From the NCBI GenBank assembly GCA_029262055.1, contig JAJDAD010000048.1, forward strand, positions 1-64,000: 64,000 bases of DNA, written 5' to 3'. Below are positions 1 to 8,525 of this stretch, one piece after another; the stretch's first letter is position 1, and each line of letters opens with the position of its first letter. The notes beneath the pieces are model-generated. The model ran no database searches. It was given only the letters and a program-made list of their open reading frames with translations, and was not told where the DNA came from. A program made the position numbers and the translations under genes. Source of the stretch: Candidatus Zhuqueibacterota bacterium (GTDB lineage Bacteria; Zhuqueibacterota; Zhuqueibacteria; Oceanimicrobiales; Oceanimicrobiaceae).

Positions 1-505
1 CGCATGCCATTGGTACTTGTAAGTCATAACAAGTATAATTACAAAGAGTTGAGTGAAATCAGGCAAGTAGCAACCGGCCGGGGCTTGTGTTCCTTTTTAC
101 CTGACTGAGCAGGGAGATTGGGAATTATTACGGGTTGGAATTATAACAGTCGAGGGGATGATTTCAGAATAAGGATTAGCGATTTTGGATTTGGGGAACT
201 CTATTGGGGCAGTGCGGGGGTATGTGAGTAGAGTGGAGAGTTGTTGCGGGCAGCTACGAAGCGGACAAGGCCGTCTGAGGGCGATAATTGTGACAAGCGA
301 GAGGATGATCTCAGAACAAGGATTGGCAATTTTGGATTTGGGAACTCTTTTGGGGCCGCGCCCGGGGTTGGTTAGAAGAGTAGAGGCAAGCAAGTCCGTC
401 TCAAATGAAAAATATAGAGACTATCGCGGCCGGATAGAGAGTACCCGGGAACCGGCATTGTGCTTTGGGGTTGTCAGTTTGTAGCGGGACGGGATTGCTG
501 CTGCA
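1..505. other. Non-coding stretch left of the flagellar operon
   Basis: No convincing gene lies in these 505 bases. The short open frames are low-complexity and the longest (about 98 codons, minus strand) owes its length to a duplicated segment. The stretch lies downstream of the last gene of the flagellar operon. I see no clear hairpin followed by a T-run for a terminator. Confidence 0.6.
152..386. repeat. Two-copy imperfect direct repeat, about 88 bp with 147 bp period
   Basis: Bases 152-238 and 299-386 are imperfect copies of each other. Both contain 'ggatgat', 'tcagaa', 'aaggatt', 'attttggatttggg' and end in 'gtagagtggag' or 'gtagag'. The fragments just after each copy (near 258-280 and 383-407) are also weakly alike. 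The period of 147 is divisible by three, which explains why the same pseudo-peptide appears twice in one frame. The AT-rich 'ttttggatttgg' flavour resembles dispersed intergenic repeats more than coding DNA. Confidence 0.7.
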
Positions 506-1909
506 TCAGTTCAGGTACAAACGCTTGATGTTGCGCATGAACTCGACACCATCCCGGCCGATGAGCTGTTCGCGGGCCGTTTGTTCCGTCAACTCCGCCT
601 CCGGCTCAGCGAGCTTGAGGTCGTTGGCGATTTCTGCGAATTGCGGTGGCGCCGGAGCCGCTGCTGGGGAATCATTTATTGCACCTGATATTGAGCCGAT
701 GAGCTCATCGAGCTTTACTGCCTGCTCCAGCTCAGCAAGTTCATTCGGGTTAGCCGCAGGCAGACTACCGCCTATCTGCAACTGATTGGAGTCGATTGCC
801 GCGCTCAGTAACTGTGAAAAGTCCTTCGGCGACAACTGGCGATCTGATTTGCCCACCTCTTGCTTCCGCGCAGGACGATGGCTCGCCGGCGCTTTGGCCA
901 GGACCGGATCGGCTGCCTTTCTTTTGGGCTTGGGCCGGGCTTTACGCTTCGGAGCGCGCTTCACCTTCTTTTTCGTGGCTCGATTGCGTATATACAAAAC
1001 CAGTAGCATGGCATCCAACAGAACAAACGTGATCCCGATGACCCAAAACATATTGATTTTGGCCTTCCGCACTTTCGGCCCGGGGGCCTTTGCGGGCGCC
1101 GCGTGAGCGGCCGCCTTCCCGCGTGCAACCGCGCGCTGAATCATAGCATCGACCGTTTGCGTGTGACGCCGCACAGACTCGGGAACGACACCCTGTTCGC
1201 TGAACGCGCTTGAATCACTTTGCGGTTGGTTCAGTGTCGTGTCGTTGGCTGCAACCACCGGGACCAGGGTCTCCACGGCGGTCACCGGAGGCGTATTTGT
1301 CGCAGATGGTGCATTGGGAGCGGGCGTCTCATCTGCGATCTCCGGAGTCTTTTCGAGAGCCGCAGGCGGCGTGACGCTATCACCCGGAGACCAGGTTTGC
1401 GGCCGGCGACCCGGCCACAGGTCGACGACAATCCGAAACGGCGCGCGCAGGACATACTGCATGGCCCGCAGATCCCAATGGTGCAGATCGAGGGTGATGG
1501 AAATGAAGCCTGCGAGTTCGCTGAACTGAATATGGCGAATAAACGGATCGGACGGATCCAGATTGACCGGCCCGTACTCCGCACTTGCGTCGAGTGAAAG
1601 AATGTCGATGGTGATGCTGCTGGTGGAGCTGTCGCGCACCACCAGATACTTGACCGGGCTATCAAACTGGAGAACGACCCGGGAATAGACCTGATGCGTA
1701 CCGCTGCGGATATCCACAAGCTTGGTAGCATGGGCACCGGTCAGAGGGATGAGCGCAAACAGGAAGGCGAACCCGAGAACCGGAAACGCTCTAGGCAGTG
1801 AGATCGATATGCGTTCCCTTACTCTTTTCAGGATCCGGGGTCTTGGTTTTTTCACTGGTCTTGTCCACTTTCTGTAGAGATTCCGCATCGCTGGAGAGGA
1901 TGATCTCAT
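506..1909 (-). CDS. AMIN-domain membrane protein at the end of the flagellar operon
   Basis: A 467-residue protein that I recognise only by domain. Residues about 41-61 form a hydrophobic signal or anchor segment ending in A-H-A. Residues about 62-166 look like an AMIN domain ('YSRVVLQFDSPVKYLVV', later 'FRIVVDLWPG'), a fold that binds peptidoglycan or secretin-type partners in other systems. A proline/alanine-rich linker follows, then one membrane helix at about 286-308, a very basic stretch (about 310-335) and an acidic helical tail. It is the last gene of the operon after fliA. Starts at 1909 or 1888 (both ATG) overlap the preceding small gene by about 100 bases. A link between the flagellar motor and the cell wall is plausible from AMIN and context, but it is inference. 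Confidence 0.6.
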   Translation of the reverse strand: MRSSSPAMRNLYRKWTRPVKKPRPRILKRVRERISISLPRAFPVLGFAFLFALIPLTGAHATKLVDIRSGTHQVYSRVVLQFDSPVKYLVVRDSSTSSITIDILSLDASAEYGPVNLDPSDPFIRHIQFSELAGFISITLDLHHWDLRAMQYVLRAPFRIVVDLWPGRRPQTWSPGDSVTPPAALEKTPEIADETPAPNAPSATNTPPVTAVETLVPVVAANDTTLNQPQSDSSAFSEQGVVPESVRRHTQTVDAMIQRAVARGKAAAHAAPAKAPGPKVRKAKINMFWVIGITFVLLDAMLLVLYIRNRATKKKVKRAPKRKARPKPKRKAADPVLAKAPASHRPARKQEVGKSDRQLSPKDFSQLLSAAIDSNQLQIGGSLPAANPNELAELEQAVKLDELIGSISGAINDSPAAAPAPPQFAEIANDLKLAEPEAELTEQTAREQLIGRDGVEFMRNIKRLYLN

Positions 1910-2048
1910 CCTCTCCGCTTAACAGCTTCTTCTTTTTCGACTCGTCGTCTTTGGGAGGATGCTGTTTGCGCTGCTTTTGATTCTTGTCCCCCAGGTGTTC
2001 CACCGGCAAGCGGTCCGGCTTGCCTAGTGCAACTTGGTAATCATCCAT
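1791..2048 (-). CDS. Small charged protein of unknown function
   Basis: An 85-residue protein with no family I recognise. It is hydrophilic, with lysine/aspartate-rich middle and C-terminal parts and no membrane segment. The tail reads G-T-H-I-D-L-T-A. I chose the ATG at 2048 because a GGTGA sequence lies just upstream; an in-frame TTG at 2060 is possible. It starts 15 bases after the fliA stop and its 3' end overlaps the AMIN-protein gene, so it belongs to the flagellar operon. The tail resembles that of the unknown protein at 25620-25913. Confidence 0.55.
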   Translation of the reverse strand: MDDYQVALGKPDRLPVEHLGDKNQKQRKQHPPKDDESKKKKLLSGEDEIILSSDAESLQKVDKTSEKTKTPDPEKSKGTHIDLTA

Positions 2049-2063
2049 GAGAATCACCAATTA

Positions 2064-2828
2064 CTAGTTCGGGACTGTCTCCTGCATCTGTTTTAGTTCT
2101 GTGCGGATGGTGAGGATTGCCTTACCCAATAAGCGGCTGATGCGGGATTCAGACAATTTTAACACTTTTCCTATTTCGAGAAGGGTCATTTCGTCGTGGT
2201 AGTACATGAGCACGATGAGCCGCTGGCGCTCGGGTAGCTTGAGAATCGCATCTTTCACGATGTGCAGAGTATTCTTGCGGCTCAGATCTTCCAGAGGTCC
2301 GACGCAGCTCGCGTCGGCAATAATATCGGCCAGCTTCACTTGTTCGCCGTCCGTCTCCTGCACCTGGTCGAGCGAGATTAGAAAATTCAACTGCGCCATT
2401 TCCAGCAGGCGGTGGCACTCGCGCAAATCCATTCCGAGCTCGTTTGCAACTTCAAAAGCCGATGGCTCGCGATTAAAACGAAGGGAGAGGTCCTGCGTGG
2501 TCTTTTCGATGTTGCGCAATTTAGCGCGATCGCCACGACTGAGAAAATCGATCTTTCTCAGGTAGTCGAGGATATGGCCGCGCACTCGCCAGGTCGCATA
2601 GGTTTTGAACGCAGTGTTTCGGGATACGTCAAAATCGTCCAGTGCACGGATAAGGCCAATGATGCCGGAGCTATGGATGTCCTCCAGCTCCATCTTGCTG
2701 CGCACCGAAAGATTCAACCTGCCAATGACGTACTTTACGATTGGCATGAACTTGACGATTGCTTGGTCGCGGAGTTTTGAGTCGCCAGTCTTAAGATATT
2801 CTCTGACCAGATCTTCGCTATTCAACAT
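2064..2828 (-). CDS. fliA: Flagellar sigma factor FliA (sigma-28/WhiG type)
   Basis: An RNA polymerase sigma factor that would direct late flagellar genes. The 254 residues hold region 2 ('FMPIVKYVIGRL', 'MELEDIHSSGIIGLIRALDDFD', 'FKTYATWRVRGHILDYLRK'), a region 3 segment and a region 4 helix-turn-helix ('EMTLLEIGKVLKLSESRIS'). The length suits the family. A longer frame runs upstream, but the residues before the ATG at 2828 match nothing and lie inside the preceding gene. An AGGAG sits 3 bases before this ATG. It overlaps the upstream small membrane-protein gene by 11 bases, which suggests coupled translation. No anti-sigma factor FlgM is visible nearby. Confidence 0.93.
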   Translation of the reverse strand: MLNSEDLVREYLKTGDSKLRDQAIVKFMPIVKYVIGRLNLSVRSKMELEDIHSSGIIGLIRALDDFDVSRNTAFKTYATWRVRGHILDYLRKIDFLSRGDRAKLRNIEKTTQDLSLRFNREPSAFEVANELGMDLRECHRLLEMAQLNFLISLDQVQETDGEQVKLADIIADASCVGPLEDLSRKNTLHIVKDAILKLPERQRLIVLMYYHDEMTLLEIGKVLKLSESRISRLLGKAILTIRTELKQMQETVPN

Positions 2829-3105
2829 CGACTCCTGTGGTCGCAGGCGTAATAGATTCCTCGGCTTCGGTGTCGGCTTCAGGTTTATCTTTGTTGTCAG
2901 GTCGGATTCTCTCTTCCAAAACCTGCCTGGGATCGAAAACCACGCGCAAGAAAAGAAAGAATGCAATGAGAACCAGGTAAAACCCCAAAAGTACAATCAA
3001 GCCCCGCACCAGACTCTCAAGAATTGACACACCTGATACCACGCAATAGACCAGCGTAATAAAACCAGCAAAGAAGCTGACCCTCATTGTAAATTTCGTA
3101 AGCAT
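2818..3105 (-). CDS. Small two-helix membrane protein between flhF and fliA
   Basis: A 95-residue protein I do not recognise. Two hydrophobic helices (about residues 8-26 and 31-55) are followed by a charged, acidic cytoplasmic-looking tail. Its ATG shares one base with the flhF stop codon, and its 3' end overlaps fliA by 11 bases, so it is translationally coupled on both sides. In many flagellar operons this slot holds flhG (a MinD-like ATPase); this protein is not related to it. A role in polar placement or in FliA control is only a guess from position. Confidence 0.65.
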   Translation of the reverse strand: MLTKFTMRVSFFAGFITLVYCVVSGVSILESLVRGLIVLLGFYLVLIAFFLFLRVVFDPRQVLEERIRPDNKDKPEADTEAEESITPATTGVDVE

Positions 3106-4286
3106 TAGTTTATTATGAGGTTTGCCATTTGATGCCTGTCTGCTCTTTGTATATCGTCAGGAACTTTTTGTCCATTAGTCAAAAATGAAATGGGCAAATC
3201 GATTCTCCTGCCGACATTCAGGATGTTACCCAAACGCGGCGTCTCATCAATTTTGGAAACAATTAAGTGGTTTACCGGCAACTTCGAAAAATTCGTCGCA
3301 GCATCCACCAGATTGTCTGAACGCATTGAGACGGACAGCACGAGATGGATCTCGTCCGGCATGGCCGCGCGAAAGAATTGCTTCAAATCGTCCAGGTGCT
3401 TTTCATTTAAGGGACTGCGGCCCGCAGTGTCGATGAGCACTACTTCGCGGTCGCTAAGCCGGGCCAGAGCATCGGTAAAATCAGACGGTTCATAAACGAT
3501 TTCGAGCGGTATGCGGGCTAGGGCGGCAAAGGTCTTCAACTGAGCAGCAGCCGCCACCCGGTAGGTATCGATGGTGACAAGACCCACCCGCTTGCGGCCG
3601 TAGAATTCAGGATGAGTGGCCAACTTAATAATAGATGTGGTTTTGCCCATTCCGGTGGGTCCGACCAAACAAACGACCTTGGGCTTGCCGGATTCGATGG
3701 CCAACGCATCCCTGACATTGAGACTGCGCTTGATTTCCGATTGCATCACCTCTTTGATCTTGTCGTCATCCCTGACGTCGGTCCCTTCCAACTGCAAGAA
3801 GATATTCTGTACCAGCTCCGACGCAACATCGGACTCGACGCCTTTGTCTTTCTTCAGAAACCGAAAAGTATCCGGCAGCAGTCTGGAATCTGACTTTCTG
3901 ACATCCTGCTGCAGGGTCTCGATGGAAGCCCGAAGTTCAGCCAGCTCGCGTTTCATCGCCAGGAGAGCGGAGGGCGCCTTGTTGGCCTGTGCTTTGTCCG
4001 GCGGCGCCTTGCGCTTGCGCGGTGGGGCCTTGCCAGATGACGCGACCGTTGACCGTCTGGCGTCAGCCGGCGTGTAGAAAGGTTTGGCCGTGGTCTTTCC
4101 GGAGTTGGTATGCACCAGTGTCTTTTCCGAAGTAACGGTAATCTCCACGAGCTCATCGTCGAAGGCATGCGACCGGCCCTCGTCTTTGATTTTTCTCGAC
4201 TGCAACACAATGGCGTCATCCCCGAAGTAATTCTTAGCCAATTTCATGGCTTCCGCCATGGTCGGTGCCTTAAATTTCTTAATCAT
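3105..4286 (-). CDS. flhF: Flagellar biosynthesis GTPase FlhF
   Basis: An SRP-type GTPase that sets the place and number of flagella and aids early export-apparatus assembly. The 393 residues show the conserved N-terminal start ('MIKKFKAPTMAEAMKLAK'), a lysine/proline-rich linker (about 60-105), then NG domains with a P-loop G-P-T-G-M-G-K-T-T at about 209-217, 'VTIDTYRVAAAAQLK' and DTAGR at about 286-290, and 'VSKIDETPRLG'. The start overlaps the flhA stop by 8 bases. FlhF normally works with FlhG, which is not encoded next to it here. Confidence 0.95.
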   Translation of the reverse strand: MIKKFKAPTMAEAMKLAKNYFGDDAIVLQSRKIKDEGRSHAFDDELVEITVTSEKTLVHTNSGKTTAKPFYTPADARRSTVASSGKAPPRKRKAPPDKAQANKAPSALLAMKRELAELRASIETLQQDVRKSDSRLLPDTFRFLKKDKGVESDVASELVQNIFLQLEGTDVRDDDKIKEVMQSEIKRSLNVRDALAIESGKPKVVCLVGPTGMGKTTSIIKLATHPEFYGRKRVGLVTIDTYRVAAAAQLKTFAALARIPLEIVYEPSDFTDALARLSDREVVLIDTAGRSPLNEKHLDDLKQFFRAAMPDEIHLVLSVSMRSDNLVDAATNFSKLPVNHLIVSKIDETPRLGNILNVGRRIDLPISFLTNGQKVPDDIQRADRHQMANLIIN

Positions 4287-6375
4287 AATTCGTAATTCCT
4301 ACGCTTCCAATGGTATTGATGACTATGGTTGGCAACAGTTCGGAAATGGATAGCACGGTCAGATCCGGTAATACAGGCTCAAAAAAGTTCTTTATGTAGC
4401 GTCGAACAGCCGGGCCGGTAATCAACAATGCCTTGCCGCCGGCCGCCACCAGATCCTGAATCTTGCCGGCCGTTTGCGTGTAAAGCTCATTCATCGCGGT
4501 CGGGGACAAGTTGAGGTTCTGGTTCGGATGCTTGCCCGAAGCGAGTTGATTCAGAATAAACTCCTCAAACCTCGCATCGAGTGTGATGGTTGTGATCTCG
4601 CCCTGTTCATCCAGGTGCTGATTGCTGATCACCTCGGATAGTGCGGCGCGCACATATTCGGTCAGAACATCAGGATCTTTGGACAAATTTCCCCGGTCGG
4701 CCAGGGTCTCTAGAATGGTCGGCAAGTCTCTGACCGGAATGCGCTCTTTTAACAAATTCTTCAGAACATTCTGAATGGTCCCGACCGTCAACAAGTTGGG
4801 GGTCAACTCCTCCACAACGGCAGAATGCTCTTCCTTGAGATTTTCCAGGAGATTTTGGACCGACTGCCGCTCCAAAATCTTGTAGGCGTTCTGCTTGAGC
4901 AACTCCATTAAATGGGTGGAGATCACGGCGGAAGCGTCGACCACTGCATACCCCCTGATTTCCGCGTGGTCTCTTTGTTCCTCATTAAGCCAGCACGCCG
5001 GCAGATTATAGGTGGGATCTTTGGTTTTGATGCCCTGGAGCTCGTCATCCTCCCCTTCCGGGGTCAAAGCCAGGTAGTACCCGACCATCACCTCGCCGCG
5101 GGCAGCGTCATTGCCCTTGATTTTCACCACATACTCAGTAGAGCCGAGCTGGACGTTGTCGCGAATCCGGATGGGAGGCACGACGATTCCCAATTCCTGG
5201 GCTATCTGCTTCCGAATCATGGTGATGCTGTTCAACAAGTCACCGCCCTGATTGCGGTCAATCAGCGGGATCAGGCTGTAGCCAATTTCGATCTCGAGAG
5301 GGTCGACGTGCAAATAACCCTCTATGTCATCGGGCGGTTCCTCCACAACCGGGGCCTCGGCCTCCAACTCTTCTCTTGCCTGCTTCTCGACCAGACCGGT
5401 AGACATGTAACCCAGGCCAATGCTGGTCAGTCCCATCAGGAGGAAGGGCAGCACCGGGAATCCCGGCACCAGCGCCATGAGGACGAGGACTCCGCCTGAG
5501 ATATAGCTCGCCTTCGGCTTGCTGAACATCTGGTCGGTAATGGAATCCGCCAAAGTCTGTTCAGTGGCCGCACGGGTCACGATGATACCGGCGGAAGTGG
5601 AAATCAGTAATGCCGGAATCTGGGAGACCAGCCCGTCCCCGACCGTCAGAATTGTGTAGGTTTCAAGGGCCTGGACCAGGGTCATGTCAAGCTGGACCGC
5701 ACCAATAATCAATCCGCCGATGATGTTGATCACCGTGATCAAAACGCCGGCGATAGCGTCACCGCGTACAAATTTGCTGGCGCCATCCATCGCCCCGTAG
5801 AAATCGGCTTCCTTGCGAATCTCGTCACGGCGCTTTCTGGCTTCCCCCTCCTCGATCAGCCCCGCATTCAAGTCAGCATCGATGGCCATCTGCTTGCCGG
5901 GCAGGGAATCGAGGGTGAACCTGGCTGCGACCTCGGCCACCCGCCCGGAGCCTTTGGTGATTACGACAAAATTGATGATAACCAGGATGATAAAAACGAC
6001 CAGCCCGACGACGTAATTCCCCTTGACCACGAAATTTCCGAAGGCATTGATGACGTCGCCGGCAAATGCCTCGCCCAGAATGAGACGGGTCGAGGCGATG
6101 TTGAGTGAAAGCCGAAACAGGGTGACGATCAGCAGAATACCGGGGAAGACTGAAAACTCCAGAGGTTTGCGAACATACATTGGCACCAACAGAATCATCA
6201 ACGAGCATGTGATGTTGATGGCCAGCAGTATGTCGAGAAAAAAGCTGGGCAGGGGGACGATCATAAACATCAGTATCGCAACGACACCGATTGCCACCAG
6301 CAGGTCGCCTCGTTTTTGCACCCCCTGCAAAAACGCAAAACTCTTATCCGTTCTGTTCTGGTCCGCCAAAGCCAT
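4279..6375 (-). CDS. flhA: Flagellar export gate protein FlhA
   Basis: The large inner-membrane subunit of the flagellar type III export gate. The 698 residues have a membrane half (about 1-330, roughly eight helices) with the FHIPEP signature 'FRLSLNIASTRLIL' at about 87-100 and 'GSGRVAEVAARFTLDSLPGKQM', followed by a cytoplasmic half of about 360 residues that forms the substrate-docking ring in the family. The length is typical. It is separated from flhB by a 127-base gap, one of the larger gaps in the operon. Confidence 0.97.
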   Translation of the reverse strand: MALADQNRTDKSFAFLQGVQKRGDLLVAIGVVAILMFMIVPLPSFFLDILLAINITCSLMILLVPMYVRKPLEFSVFPGILLIVTLFRLSLNIASTRLILGEAFAGDVINAFGNFVVKGNYVVGLVVFIILVIINFVVITKGSGRVAEVAARFTLDSLPGKQMAIDADLNAGLIEEGEARKRRDEIRKEADFYGAMDGASKFVRGDAIAGVLITVINIIGGLIIGAVQLDMTLVQALETYTILTVGDGLVSQIPALLISTSAGIIVTRAATEQTLADSITDQMFSKPKASYISGGVLVLMALVPGFPVLPFLLMGLTSIGLGYMSTGLVEKQAREELEAEAPVVEEPPDDIEGYLHVDPLEIEIGYSLIPLIDRNQGGDLLNSITMIRKQIAQELGIVVPPIRIRDNVQLGSTEYVVKIKGNDAARGEVMVGYYLALTPEGEDDELQGIKTKDPTYNLPACWLNEEQRDHAEIRGYAVVDASAVISTHLMELLKQNAYKILERQSVQNLLENLKEEHSAVVEELTPNLLTVGTIQNVLKNLLKERIPVRDLPTILETLADRGNLSKDPDVLTEYVRAALSEVISNQHLDEQGEITTITLDARFEEFILNQLASGKHPNQNLNLSPTAMNELYTQTAGKIQDLVAAGGKALLITGPAVRRYIKNFFEPVLPDLTVLSISELLPTIVINTIGSVGITNYD

Positions 6376-6442
6376 TCTCCGCGAAAGGACTTTAACACAT
6401 CAACCGCCGGTGGGTCATGTTCAGCGGAATATTTGCAAAGTC

Positions 6443-6473
6443 GATTCTTGACTGATCCTATTGAGAATCAGTC
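6443..6473. promoter_or_regulatory. Inverted repeat in the flhB-flhA gap
   Basis: GACTGAT at 6450-6456 is complementary to ATCAGTC at 6467-6473, and GATTCT at 6443-6448 to AGAATC at 6464-6469, so two alternative hairpins are possible. There is no T-run, so it does not look like a terminator. It may affect read-through or processing of the long transcript. Confidence 0.3.
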
Positions 6474-6502
6474 GGGTAATACAACATCCCTGTGCACTGG
6501 GT

Positions 6503-7570
6503 CTAGTTGCGTCTCTCTTTAAGCTGGTAAACATGGGCAAAAACCTCAGCTACCGCCTGAAACAACTCAGGTGGTACGCGGGTGCCGATGTCACACAACT
6601 TAAACAATGAACGCGCCAGGGGTTTATTCTCGTAGATAGGTATATTATGTTCCTTCGCAATGTCCTTGATTCGTTGTGCGATGAGCCGGGCTCCCTTCGC
6701 CAGAACAATTGGCGCGCCCATCTGGCCCGGATCGTACTTCAGGGCTACTGCAAGATGGGTCGGGTTCGTGATCACCACATCTGCTTCGGCAATACTGCTC
6801 ATCATGCGTTGCCGGGTCAGTTTTTCCTGCATGCTCCGGATCGCACTCTTGACCTTGGGATCTCCTTCCGCCTGCATCTGCTCGTCCTTGACTTCTTTTT
6901 TGGTCATGCGCATATCGCGCTGATTCTGCCATCTCTGGTACAGAAAATCAAAAAAGGCCAGGATCAGTAAAGCCAACGCTGTACGGATTCCCACCTTGAG
7001 CATCGATGACGCGATGAACATCAGGATGCTATCCACGTCTTCGTGCGTTAGGGTCAGGAATGTGTCCTTGATCGACATAATCGCGTCATAAGCGACCGAC
7101 GTAATTATGATCAATACCAGGCCGTTCTTAAGAAGCTCCACCGAAGACTTAGGCGAGAAGAGTCGCTTTAGCCCCTTTGCGGGATTCATCTTCGAAAAGG
7201 AAGGCTTCAGCGGTTTAAATGTCCAAAGAAACCCTGATTGACCGACGCCTGCAGCCACGCCTGCGAGCATTATGGCTGACAAAAACGGCAGGAGCAGAAA
7301 GAATACAGACTTAGCCCCCAGGTACGCATAATGCTGCATGTCGTCCGTAGTAACTGGCATGCGGGCTATCTCTTGATAGTAAATGCGAAACCCTGAAGAA
7401 AGCTTGGCAAAAAACCGGGTGCCGGTCAAAGACAACGCCACAAATGCCGTCAGCAACACCACAGCAGAGTTGAGTTCGCTACTTTTGGGGACCTTCCCCT
7501 CTTTGCGGGACTCTGTGCGACGCTTCTGAGTCGCTTGCTCTGTTTTTTCCTGGAAGGAGTCGTCAGCCAT
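6503..7570 (-). CDS. flhB: Flagellar export switch protein FlhB
   Basis: The export-gate protein that switches substrate specificity from hook to filament. The 355 residues hold four membrane segments (about 35-205) and a cytoplasmic C-terminal domain with the self-cleavage motif N-P-T-H at about 269-272, in the usual context 'DVVITNPTHLAVALKY'. Cleavage after the asparagine is known for the family. FliK, its molecular-ruler partner, is encoded in the same operon at 17481-19604. Confidence 0.96.
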   Translation of the reverse strand: MADDSFQEKTEQATQKRRTESRKEGKVPKSSELNSAVVLLTAFVALSLTGTRFFAKLSSGFRIYYQEIARMPVTTDDMQHYAYLGAKSVFFLLLPFLSAIMLAGVAAGVGQSGFLWTFKPLKPSFSKMNPAKGLKRLFSPKSSVELLKNGLVLIIITSVAYDAIMSIKDTFLTLTHEDVDSILMFIASSMLKVGIRTALALLILAFFDFLYQRWQNQRDMRMTKKEVKDEQMQAEGDPKVKSAIRSMQEKLTRQRMMSSIAEADVVITNPTHLAVALKYDPGQMGAPIVLAKGARLIAQRIKDIAKEHNIPIYENKPLARSLFKLCDIGTRVPPELFQAVAEVFAHVYQLKERRN

Positions 7571-7593
7571 AAATCAGGAACCGGGGCGGCTGT

Positions 7594-8481
7594 TTAGGTA
7601 AAAAGCCGCGTGAAGCTTTGCGCCAGAGCCGGGTCGAAAATCGAGCCTTGCTCTTCCTGAATGTAGGCCACAGCATCGCTTAGGGAGTGCATCCTCCGGT
7701 GCGGTCTGTCTGAGGTCCATGCGTCGAAAAAATCGGTTAGAGTGATGATGCGGGAAAACTCATGAATCGAATTACCATGCAGGCGTTTGGGATAACCGGT
7801 ACCATCGAAGCGCTCATGATGTTGCACGGAAGCCACCGTCGTGATGCCGTCAAACGCGCAGTTGTGCACAAGGTGCGTAAAACCCTTTGTGGTGTGTTGC
7901 TTAACCTGCTCAAACTCTTCCGCGCCGAGCTCGTCCTTCTTGTTTACGATGTCACCATCTACAAACTCCATCCCAAAGTCATGGATAAGCCCGGCAATGG
8001 CAAGGTTCAGCAACTGTTGATCGCTGTAATTTTTTGCACGCCCGATGAAGATCGAGTAGACCGCCACGTTCACACAATGCTGGTACAAATAATCCCCTTG
8101 CCGCTTCAGTTCCAGCAGTTGTGGTGGCTTTTCCAGACGATTCTGCACATGCACAAGTATCGCCTCCGCCAGGGAGAGCAGATCACCTTTTGCTTGCGCT
8201 GCCCGCACTGTGTCATCGATGCGCATCTTCCTGAACACTTTCTTCAAAATATAAGGAGCGGTGGTCAAAAGCCGGTCCGAGTTGAAGCGCGACCCCTCAG
8301 AACTTACTCCCTGGCTCAGAAGAAAAATGCTCTGATAGCCGCTATCCTGAAAATAGTCAAGGTAGCGCGGCGTAATCTCCACGCCCTTGCGCAAGAGTAA
8401 GTTGCCGGCGGGGTTATATAGATTCTGGCCGAGACGGCGTCCTACAACCTCATTTCCAAGTTGATGAACTTCTACGCCCAA
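7594..8481 (-). CDS. HD-GYP domain protein (putative c-di-GMP phosphodiesterase), copy 1
   Basis: A 295-residue protein with an N-terminal domain of about 60 residues common in such proteins ('LGQNLYNPAGNLLLRKGVEI') and a C-terminal HD-GYP domain. Visible metal-ligand positions are H135, H167-D168, H196, H221-H222 and D250, followed by 'SDRPHRRMHSL'. The GYP motif is intact (229-231), but the lysine of the usual HDxGK is methionine (HDFGM). There is no receiver domain. The start is a TTG at 8481 with AAGGGAG at good distance upstream. It sits between flhB and a related copy, so a role in coupling c-di-GMP to flagellar assembly is likely, but that is inference. Confidence 0.88.
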   Translation of the reverse strand: MGVEVHQLGNEVVGRRLGQNLYNPAGNLLLRKGVEITPRYLDYFQDSGYQSIFLLSQGVSSEGSRFNSDRLLTTAPYILKKVFRKMRIDDTVRAAQAKGDLLSLAEAILVHVQNRLEKPPQLLELKRQGDYLYQHCVNVAVYSIFIGRAKNYSDQQLLNLAIAGLIHDFGMEFVDGDIVNKKDELGAEEFEQVKQHTTKGFTHLVHNCAFDGITTVASVQHHERFDGTGYPKRLHGNSIHEFSRIITLTDFFDAWTSDRPHRRMHSLSDAVAYIQEEQGSIFDPALAQSFTRLFT

Positions 8482-8525
8482 CTGGTATTCTCCCTTATTC
8501 TGGAACGGATTCGGCAGTGCATGTT

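Noticed and set aside
97-393. 98-codon minus-strand frame with a peptide repeated twice
   Set aside because: Its repeats come from a 147-base non-coding DNA repeat; no known domain, no clear ribosome-binding site and low-complexity content.
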